DNA of 64,000 nucleotides from Isoetes taiwanensis (lineage: Eukaryota; Streptophyta; Lycopodiopsida; Isoetales; Isoetaceae). Positions 55,756 through 64,000 of this stretch are shown here, piece after piece. How positions within the stretch are numbered: position 1 is the stretch's first letter; each line of letters begins with the position of its first letter. Location: NCBI GenBank assembly GCA_021234155.1, contig JAJEKV010000010.1, positions 15,944,275-16,008,274 on the forward strand, read 5' to 3'. Under the pieces are notes generated by a model. That model worked only from the letters and a program-made list of their open reading frames with translations. It searched no databases and was not told where the DNA came from. The translations under genes were made by a program, and so were the position numbers.

Positions 55756-56473
55756 TTAGTGAGATCTCAAAAAGGGAGAACAACCAATCGCATATATGTC
55801 TAAGGTGGCCTCACATGAAAAATCAATGCTCAATGGTCTCAGATCTCTACTTATATAGGCATAGATCTGGTATTCTAAGGTCAAACTTATGGACAAGCGC
55901 ATTAACCTGAAGGCATCTGTGAAGGACTTGCCCTCAAAGTATTGCCACTTTAGGATGAAGTAGCTTATTTCATGCCCAAATCCACATCTACTGCCATTGA
56001 GGAGAATGGAGTTGAAGGAGCCACTTATTATAAGAAAGAATATCAGTATCAAGTAGCAGATAGAGTTCACAAATCTGCACTTCTTAACCTCCTAATGATA
56101 CACTCACACTAAAATATCTTCTTTTGTGGCATAATAGACTGTAGATAATCAACAATTTTTTGCCAAAAGCTCTATCCCATCGCCCCAACAAAAACTCTAA
56201 CTGAAAAGCCTCCCATATTGGCAAATGGTCTGAGTTATACCATGCTACAATTGTTAAGATTCCAGCCATTTTCCACCATCGATGCATAGTAAAGCAAAGT
56301 GGTGCATTGCCGGCCAATGATATCCACCAACAAGGTGCAGTCAACTGAGCACAAGGGTCTAAGTTAGATATTGGGGTACAAAAGCACCCGTCCGGACGCG
56401 CTGCTTTTCGTGCTTGGTCCGCTGTGCTTGGAGGTGCTTGGAGAGCGGGAACGCGATGATCCGTTTTTAGCAA
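55756..56473 (-). pseudogene. Possible LINE reverse-transcriptase tail debris
   Basis: Minus-strand frames 56473-56084 and 56070-55756 hold GSRCGFGHEISYF, KWQYFEGKSFTDAF and WWKMAGILTIVAWYNS, reminiscent of the region after RT in plant LINEs. The match is weak and no zinc motif is clear. Confidence 0.25.
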
Positions 56474-56479
56474 ATTGCT

Positions 56480-57474
56480 TCCGGATCGATGACATGGCTA
56501 CCCGCAAAATCAAATTCGGTGCAGAAACAATTTGGCGGGGTTGTTTTGGAATGGCTGGACAATTTTCTTGGACGGGTCATGCTAGAATGAATTCCGGAGG
56601 AGTCTTTCTTGACTTCTTTTTTTTGTGGGACTACCTCGGCTTGCTCAGCAAACTGCTCTTATCCATCTTATCCTGTTATTAAACCCTACGGAAATGCACA
56701 TCGCCTTCGGTACCCATCAAGCACATCGCCTTCAGTTTTTGGATTTAAAAAATGCACGGGAGATGCTTTCCTACTTGAGGTAAATCTTCACGCAATATGA
56801 AATCGCCAAGTTCTAAAACAGGGAAAGTTTTATGCTATATCGAGCAACTGGAGACACAAGCATTTGTTGATGATCGACATTTGACAACTGACGTTGTCTT
56901 GCTCCTTGATTTCTCATTACTAAGATGCTTATGTTGTTCTGCTCATTTTTCCACCACGGAGCTCCAAATGCACAGTCATGAATGGGCAAAACAGAATTCC
57001 AATTGGACGTAGTGGAGGAACCTTTTGAGGTAAAGATGAACGATTCTTCTTTTTCAATATCCGTTGAGGTTCTTGCTATTACCATGATATGAATTGTTAG
57101 CCGTCTGTGAGTCCTTAGCTTCAAAATCATTTATGATCTCTTTTTTCTTTGCATGCAGGTTTATTGAAAGCTTCAGCTGAAGATCCTAGCTTGCCATTTT
57201 TCTTTTGTATAGAGGTAAGCATACTCTAGCCCTTTTTCTCTTCATGTTAAAATCATTTCTATTTTGTGCATCCATGGTGATTCTAAAATAGTTGTGCCAT
57301 ACTTTCTATGGACATGGATATCTTGCTCTATGGACATGGATATCTTGCTCCACAAAACTCGGTTTTCTTTGCTCTCAAAAACATAAGCGAAGTTAGCTAA
57401 ACCATTGAAAGGGAAATGTTTTTACACGCGGATATTCTTCAATTGCGGTGTCTTGGGGATGCTACTAGCGGTGT
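56480..57474. other. Non-coding or unrecognised DNA before the ARMC6-like relic
   Basis: Plus-strand frames such as 56371-56682 have no family motif. It might hold earlier exons of the ARMC6-like gene. A 22-base unit (CTATGGACATGGATATCTTG..) is tandemly duplicated at 57306-57349. Confidence 0.3.
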
Positions 57475-58541
57475 GCAAAAGCATGTGTTGGCTCTTTAAT
57501 CTCTGTAGAGCAAAGATCCGGATTTGAGATCATGAAGGAAGAGTTTATGATCCTAAAAGCGAGAGGAAACACTCATTGAATATTTAAACACCCACTCGAA
57601 AATGCCCTTGTTGTTCAAGGAGCATGTGATGGCCTTCGCCATTTACTTGTTACTTCGGATGATCCACGAGTGCTGCCATCAAAGGTGCCTTACATCCCCA
57701 TTCCTATATTGAGCATATTCATTTCAAGTTCAATATGATAACTTATTATCCTTCATGAACCAATCTTCATGTGCCACGATAGCATTTTGACCCTCCTCGG
57801 TACAAACTTTAAGTTATATTGTCCTAGTGAGAATGGGCAATTGTTATTGAGATGATCCTTCGTTATTCAAGAGGTATAACAGGGAACATGCTTTTTATAT
57901 TTTATGGAACTTTTAGAAACTCAGACAAACTTATAGCAATGAAATTGGGTACCATGAACACGAAGTTAATGCCTGGTATTCAAAACTTAGTTGTAAGAGG
58001 CGAAGGAATAACAGATAGTTAACAACTTTTAGAATTCTACCAACCGGATATTGAGAAGTATTTTATCATTTATTATGGAATACAAAGTGCGTTTGTTTTG
58101 GCTCATATGCTACGTGTATTTGATTTCTCGGATAATGGCGGCAATTGCGACCTTTATCGCCGATCACAAAGCAAATGCTACAAAAGTAGTTGAGGCGAGG
58201 TTTGGTTGACTTGGTTTGTGGAAATGATGGAGAAACACTCTATGGCAGCGGTGTGCGAGAGACAATCTGTCGGATGATACATAATCTCGCTGTCCGAAAT
58301 CCGAAACGGTATTTCCGAAGTTTTTTTCTGGTATGATTACGTTCATCACGTTGCGGGCGTTATTTATTGGGAATTAGAGATGTGTTTTACGTGATGTGAT
58401 TTTTTGCATTATCTTTGCAGCCGATTATTATTGAGAAGGGAATAGAGACATTATACGTCTTTGCAAAGGCTAGGCACATTGGATGCAAGGATGCATTGGC
58501 TGCAGACTTTAAGGGATTTGGGGTTCGATGACTACCTATGA
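57475..58541 (+). pseudogene. Armadillo-repeat protein 6 (ARMC6)-like gene relic, C-terminal half
   Basis: Block 1 (about 57475-57685) reads SLISVEQRSGFEIMKEEF and LVVQGACDGLRHLLVTSDDP, an armadillo helix set. Block 2 (about 58120-58330) reads ANATKVVEAR, MMEKHSMAAVCERQ and MIHNLAVRNPKR in shifting frames, matching the ENATKVVEAGG..QRQACMMIRNLAVRNPE pattern. Block 3, after TTTGCAG at 58422, reads PIIIEKGIETLYVFAKA, CKDAL and, after a one-base shift, LRDLGFDDYL ending in TGA at 58541, the typical protein end. ARMC6 is a conserved armadillo protein of poorly defined function. The frame changes in each block suggest a pseudogene, or sequencing error. Confidence 0.6.
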
Positions 58542-59955
58542 GGTTTTTCCTATAGTCTCATGTTATCTCATTTCTTGGCCAACTACTCCATGCATTCTTT
58601 AGAGATATAAAGGGAACTGCTCTCTTTTGCATGCGATATGGTTACTTAAACAAAATGTCTCGTATGGACGGAGGTGATTTTTTCATGAATATAGAAACTG
58701 CAGCAGACTTCCAATTATACCTTTCTTTTAATAAATCAGTTTTGCAGATGTTGAACAATACAATTCGATAAAAAGAAAAAGGTTTGTTTAGATCTTATAT
58801 CAGAAGAGGTTTGTTTTGCACTAGCACTATCACCGTTTAAAATGAGATAAGTATTCTTTCTATGTTTAATGGGATGTTTATCTGTGTTGGTGATGCCCTG
58901 TACTGTAGCTGCTCACATCTCCTACCTGCACTTTTCCTTATGCATGGGCCTAGTTAATAGATTATCTTTTCTAGAAATCTAGTCTCAAGGAAAGATGCAT
59001 ATATTTCTATAAATATCACTATATCATTTAGAAAGAGAAGGTGGTGATGCCCTGTAGTTGCTCACATCTTTTTATGAATCATGATGACTGAATACAATTT
59101 AGAAATTAACTAAAAAGATGCTCAATTGGTCAATCAGGTTCAATTCCTGACAAGCAAATAGCAGATGCTTGTGGAGACAAGTATCCTTCTGAAAAATGAT
59201 CGTGTCCTTTGTTGTTGCTTTATGCAGGTCTGACATGGTTTTGTGTGAATTCAAGATGACAATCTTTAGCATTTCTATGGAGATGTTCTTTTTGTTGTTT
59301 AATAGCCATAATTATGTAATCTTTCACCTATCCTTTGTCATTCCAATCGTATTTAACCTAGTGCTATCATACTAAAAAGCAAATTTGATAGCAAAACACA
59401 AGTGAACACACTTTGAGAAGAATTGAAAAGTTGTCACATAACAAGCAACCCTTTGAAGCTGGACTCAAATGGTAGGCATCATAACCTATGCTACAATCCA
59501 TCTTGCTTACGGTTGCACAAGGAATTTGCTAATTTGCTTAAATGCTTTAGCTCTTACAAGAGCAGGTTGGTACAATTGAAATCCATCTATATGCACTACT
59601 GTTGTCCCATCGTCTGCTACATAGAACCAAAGAAGAGGTCAGAACACATCACAAAGTTACGAATAAAAGCTTTAAGGCAATCTACTCTGCAGAGACAAAG
59701 GAAAGACGGAAATGTACTTATTCAAAAGATCAAATAGAGATAGGAATCATTCATGGCCGATAGCCTCTGAAATATTTTTTCGGCTCTATACATGTGTCGC
59801 CTTGGTTCTTAGGTGTATATGGGCAAAAGATCAAAGTTTCAATCCATGGCATCTCCCAATTGGGCGAGCAATCTATGCATCGGAATGCCTCGTTCTTACG
59901 ATTCTAAGTAGGGCTTCACGTCAGCTACGGCAAAAAGATACTTTGTGCTCGTGCT
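58542..59955. other. Non-coding, nothing recognised
   Basis: AT-rich DNA. A GGTTCAATTCC motif at about 59139 resembles a tRNA B box, but no A box or tRNA fold accompanies it. Confidence 0.3.
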
Positions 59956-61343
59956 TTACCTGCTTTGTCCGCTTCCGCTTGTCGCGCTTTTTTGTACCCC
60001 AATATCTAACTTACGCCCACAAGCAGTTGGGTTGATGTGAAATAATGTTTTGACTGTACGCCAAGAATGTAACAAGCCCTTGAAAAAAAGGGAAGCATTA
60101 GGATAATGCCGCAAATCATAGAATAGACTGCATGTAAGAATAGATTTAAGTGTGGCTTTACCAAAAAAGATACAATGGATAAGAGCCTGGGCAATAAGCG
60201 GTATTATAGGAGAATCATCCTTACCCGTAAGAGTCCTCCAAATGAATTTAGAGATCATGATATTACTCTGCAGATGGAAATCTGTCATTCTCAAGCCTCA
60301 AAAATAGGTTTTATATACTTAGACTATGCAGCCTTAATCACAACCCACATCGCAAATAAAATTTCTGATAACACCTACAATCTTTTGAAACTTTGATTGG
60401 GAAGCAAGAAAGGCAAAAGCCATATAGACATGAGTGTTGCTTAAGACATGCTTAGCAACTATCACCCTTCCGGGCATAGAAAATTTAGCAGTATCCCACC
60501 AAAAAAGATGCCTCCGTAGCCCCACTATTATGACATCCCACCCAAGCATCAGAAGTTGAGACAACGAATACCCATAGGAATATCAAGAAGCTTGGTTTCC
60601 TTCCCATGAGGCAACATCTTCCAGAAATAAGCAAGAGCACATGGTAGGACTTCATCGTCTGGAGTAGAGCATAACACTTTTGCCAACTGACCAAAACTTC
60701 TAAGGTTAAGGAAAATATATCTTGCAGAAACTTTGCACTTTGGAAATTATCATCTTCTGCTATTAAGAATAGGAAGGCATCTGCATATTGATTCCATATT
60801 CCTTGAAATCCATTTTTCGTAGATAAACTCCTAATCACATCATGCTCAGTAGCACTAGAAAATAATTGTGAGAGCACCTCTGCCACTATTGTAAAAGAAA
60901 TGGAGCCAAAGGCAACCTTAGCGAACTCCTCTACCAAAAAAAAAAAAAAACACTGCAGAGGGCTCTCTGTAGTAAAGTATCGTAGATCTTGTAAAAGTAT
61001 GCAGCTTCATTACATCCCTTATGAATGTGATATCAAACCCTGTGGCCAATAAACACTTCTAAAAGACCCAAATCCACACGCTGTCATAAGCCTTGGCAAA
61101 TTCAAGTTTGGGATATACTACGCGATGGGCCTTTAGCCTTGCCCAATATAAGCCTTCATATGCCGCGACAACATTATCAAAGATACACCTTCCAAGCAAG
61201 AATCCTGTAGCAGCAAACAACCCCTTTAGAAAGGGAGAAGCATTAGGATATGGATGCATATGATAAAGCAAAGCCCAAGGTAGGAGGGGCTTAATGGTGG
61301 CCTTATGAAATGGGAGACAATGCTGAATCAACTGCACCAACAA
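59956..61343 (-). pseudogene. LINE reverse transcriptase debris
   Basis: Minus-strand frames contain LEFAKAYDSV (about 61100-61075), the RT palm block D-F-x-K-A-Y-D-x-V, then WNQYADAFLFLIAEDDNF (about 60805-60752), corresponding to Q-Y-A-D-D with the second Asp changed to Ala-Phe, then YNASLFFKG-type text and FIWRTLTGKD repeated at two places. Two related blocks (61343-61200 and 60190-60060) share SILTCSLFYD/LPWALLYH and YPNASPFLKGL, so parts of two LINE copies or a duplication are present. A poly-T like A run at 60938-60953 interrupts it. Confidence 0.6.
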
Positions 61344-61938
61344 CCTCGGGCCAGGAGAATCATCCTTACCAATGAAAATCCATTAAATAAACTTTAATTC
61401 CAAAAGAATCTTGTCTATCTATTTACTTAAAATGTTTTTGTAGGGGTGTGTCCTCTTTTTTCCGGCCACCTGTAGACATTAAAGTCCGACAAAAAAGCGA
61501 AATTTTGGAATCAGAAAATTTGCAATTTCGGCAGAGGTAATTTTGGGGACATTATTTTCCTTTAATTATTATTCCATTTGGGTTCAGCTAGTCATCGGGA
61601 TCGATTTCCTCCTCTAAATGTGACGTTTAGGTTTTGTAGTGGAGTTTTGGAGCGGCCATGGCCAGATCTAGGATGGTCATTTTACTAAAATCACTTGGAA
61701 TATCATTTGTAAAATGTTCTGGCAAGGTATTGACCGTAAAATCGAGATTGAATCATCTTTAGATGTTGTCTAGCTGTGAAAGATCAGAGTATACAGCTGA
61801 GATAGTTGCGTTAGTGCAAAATCACTTGGAAGGAATAGAAAAAAGCAAAATGTTACCTTCAAATGGCACGCAAGGGCCTGCAACATGCAAATCAACAAAA
61901 TGCATAAGCTTTGTTCGTAATCGACACAGACAAGAAAG
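61344..61938. other. Non-coding, nothing recognised
   Basis: No supported gene between the LINE debris and the next LINE insertion. Confidence 0.3.
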
Positions 61939-62858
61939 AAAGAGTAAACCGATGGATTGCTGCAGGGGTAACATCCATCCGTGACTGATATTGGGAGGGT
62001 CATCTGGCGCCATGGGAGTTTTTTAAGGAGAGATTTGGCCTGCGGCGGTGGGACATACGAACTTGGGCCAGAATTGCCAATGCTATTCCATTGCAGTTGT
62101 CTTCTCAAGTCAATCGCGTTTGGAAGTCGCATAGTGGACTTGATGCATCTCAGTTTGTAGCATCGGCTTATGGGCTCCTAGCGCTTCAGGACACGTTGCC
62201 GCCTTCGGATAAGTGGTCACTTAAGCTTCCAGGGAGTAAGTGGCCCGCCATGTGGAAGTGGGCGTGGAATACATTGCCTCCTCCTAAAATCCGTACCCTT
62301 TTGTGGCAGATCTTGCACCGTAGCCTCAGGGTGAATGTCCGAGTCCACAGGTTCAAGCCTCAGGTAGCAGAAACATGCCCTTTATGTGGGAGGCGACGTG
62401 AGACCATTGAGCACTGCTTTGTCCTATGCACAGAGGTAGGGGCAACTTGGTCCTGGGTGAGAGCCCTCTTTGGGACTTCATTATGCAGTCAGAAGATTCT
62501 CTTGGGAGTCCTTCCTAGCAGGTGGGCAGTGGCCAAGCGGCAGGCGTTTCATTTATGCAGAGCTTGGCTTTTGTGGCTGATTTGGAAAAGACGGAGAGCG
62601 AAGGTCTTTCAGAATGCAGTGCTTAGCCCTTTTCGGTTGGTTCCGATCTTGAGGCATAAGTTGTGGCTGGCGTACCAAGTCTCAAGCTTGTCTGGCACAA
62701 TTAAGCGGGAAATTTGGTCGACATTCCTACAGATTGTGGATCATGATGGGCGCTTCATTTCTTAGCACCACACTTATCATTGTACTTGATCGCATTCTAG
62801 TGGTTTAATATATTCTTTATATTCTTCAAAAAAAAAAAAAAAAAAAAAAAAGAGTAAA
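61939..62858 (+). mobile_element. 5'-truncated LINE of the same family as 46070-46753
   Basis: Flanked by AAAGAGTAAA at 61939-61948 and 62849-62858 (the second overlapping the poly(A) tail 62828-62851). It encodes the ORF2 end: APWEFFKERFGLRRWDIRTW, then 62091-62765 with IRTLLWQILHRSLRVN, HRFKPQVAETCPLCGRR, ETIEHCFV (zf-RVT) and WLLWLIWKRRR. The 3' end ATTCTTCAAAA parallels CCTTCAAAA of the other copy. One stop near 61984 precedes the longer frame. Confidence 0.85.
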
Positions 62859-63365
62859 GTTGGGGGTTTTCTAGATTTGCAAGTGATTTATAGTTCCAGT
62901 CTTTTGCAGGTGTTTATCCGAGTCTCTTCACACGTTTATGTGTGTGTGCATTATGTGCAGGGCTTTAGGAATTTGCACTGCAACTAGGCAAATGAAAAGA
63001 TACAGAGGTTATTTGTATACAGAAGCCATCCACCCGGGGGTTTCACCATATTATACCCGTATAAAGCATGTGCGTGACTGGTTATGGGTTTTTTTTTTTT
63101 TCAAACCGTCCGTATACGGACGAAGCAAAATACGGGCTTATGGCCAAGGAGTCGTAGGTGGTCGAGAAGGGGGAGATGGGCGGGAATGTCCATTCCCGTA
63201 TCATACGGTGAGGCATTAGTCTTGAAGATCCGAGGCGCCATATCTTGTATTAGCATGGAAATTTAGGCTGAAAAAACATCCAGATACGAATGCCACAAGC
63301 AGGTTTATTTTTTTCCCTTCCGGCTCCATAGTTTTGGATGTTTTCTGCTTCTTACAAATTGATAA
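62859..63365. other. Non-coding, nothing recognised
   Basis: Frames such as 62938-63219 lack family motifs. A CGTCCGTATACGGACG palindrome lies at 63108-63123. Confidence 0.35.
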
Positions 63366-63620
63366 TGTTCGGTGTTGTGGCGAAAAGCACTTTGAAATCT
63401 GATGCTCTTAGGAAGCTTAAGAGTCCCGGTGGTAACTTTCACAAGGGAATATCATGAAACGGTCGTTGAGCACTACATTGATAAAAACGATCCAAATGTT
63501 GGTACAGGACTTGTTGGCACACCAGCTTGTGGCGATCTGATGAGGCTTCAAATAAAGGTCGACAAGGTTACTGGAAAGATTGCCCATTCACGGTTCTTCT
63601 GTTGGCAAGTATTTTGGTTT
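63366..63620 (+). pseudogene. ISCU-type iron-sulfur cluster scaffold gene fragment
   Basis: ATG at 63366 opens MFGVVAKSTLKSDALRKLKS, plausibly a mitochondrial presequence, but this frame stops at 63458. The next frame carries YHETVVEHY, DPNVGTGLVGTPACGDLMRL and QIKVDKVTGKI, matching ISCU/IscU (YHENVVEHY..DPNVGTGLVGAPACGDVMKLQIKV), including the first cluster-ligand Cys. Compared with the family, about nine residues between EHY and DKND (normally ENPRNVGSF) are absent and the KTFGCG block with the second Cys is not seen. Downstream exons may lie beyond the window. A one-base frameshift and the gap favour a pseudogene or a misassembled exon. Confidence 0.7.
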
Positions 63621-64000
63621 TTACCAGATATAGTACCTATTTATGTTGTTTCTTATGTATGTCCTGGTAATGTATGATGCAGCTTGAAGAGTTATTTGCA
63701 GAAACAAGTTCGGCAAAGGAGTTTTAGGCTATAAAAATTTGAAAAACATACAGGTAAAGCCTCAAATGCATCCTCTGTTTGTTCCAACAGTTTCACAGTT
63801 CTCTTTCTTAGGTTCCTTTTTTGTGCAAGGTAGTTTCTATAGGTTCTATAATGCTAAATTAAAATATGGTTGAAGGACAGAATATAGGTGCTTTATACTA
63901 TGTTAATCAGTGATTTCAAAGTGTTTAGTAACTAGGGCTAAGAACTGGGATAAACTGGTGGCAGAAGTGAAAAAGGAGGTGTGTTTCTATTCCTCTCGTT
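63621..64000. other. Right edge, possible intron of the ISCU-like fragment
   Basis: No recognisable ISCU exon 2 in this stretch. MQLEELFAETSSAKE at about 63678-63722 is an isolated frame without family match. Confidence 0.3.

Noticed and set aside
1-64000. CRISPR arrays, rRNA genes, complete tRNA genes
   Set aside because: No regularly spaced short repeats with unique spacers and no rRNA-like or cloverleaf-capable sequence noticed on either strand; the tandem 789-bp units have no spacers.

Overview
The window looks like gene-poor, retroelement-rich DNA from a land plant with a large nuclear genome. The support is a spliced F-box/phloem-protein-2 (PP2-B) gene, several classes of Ty3/gypsy LTR retrotransposon (one a chromovirus), LINEs with plant-type zf-RVT tails, and gene remnants resembling plant homologues (F-actin capping protein alpha, ARMC6, ISCU). 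A non-flowering vascular plant such as a fern or lycophyte is my guess, not a demonstrated fact. No prokaryotic, organellar or CRISPR feature was seen.

Layout. 0.8-3.1 kb plus 14.05-14.49 kb: a decayed DUF7869-type gene, split by a complete Ty3/gypsy element (element A, 3118-14040, 2.4-2.5 kb LTRs, 5-bp target duplication GGGTT). A has an unusual order: gag, protease, an archaeal-like RNase H, reverse transcriptase, a second ordinary RNase H, integrase. 16.1-22.3 kb, minus strand: a 5'-truncated Ty3/gypsy element (D) whose integrase is followed by a 1-kb spacer and an intact 943-codon ORF, then a polypurine tract and a putative LTR; a small antisense ORF with its own TATA-like box sits in the spacer. 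22.7-25.5 kb: remnants of a capping-protein-alpha gene and a PP2-B exon, then two copies of a palindrome-bearing repeat. 25.5-40.9 kb: a 5'-truncated chromovirus (B, plus strand) with a 789-bp tandem triplication of its integrase end, chromodomain and LTR start; the first repeat copy is split by a complete but coding-decayed LTR element (C, minus strand, 26856-37926, target duplication ATCGC).

41-64 kb: a well-preserved three-exon PP2-B gene (43857-45363, minus), a second PP2-B pseudogene, two 5'-truncated LINEs with poly(A) tails and target duplications, a decayed LINE with ORF1-like and endonuclease parts, a coiled-coil gene of unknown function (minus, about 52.4-54.9 kb), an ARMC6-like remnant, minus-strand LINE reverse-transcriptase debris and an ISCU-like fragment at the right edge.

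The clearest candidate working host gene is the PP2-B F-box gene. The intact long ORFs otherwise belong to retroelements (integrase of A, ORF3 of D). Differences between LTR pairs cluster at CpG-containing spots as compensating small indels, so some frameshifts called here may be sequencing or consensus errors and not decay. All identifications rest on reading motifs by eye; no alignment or database search was run.
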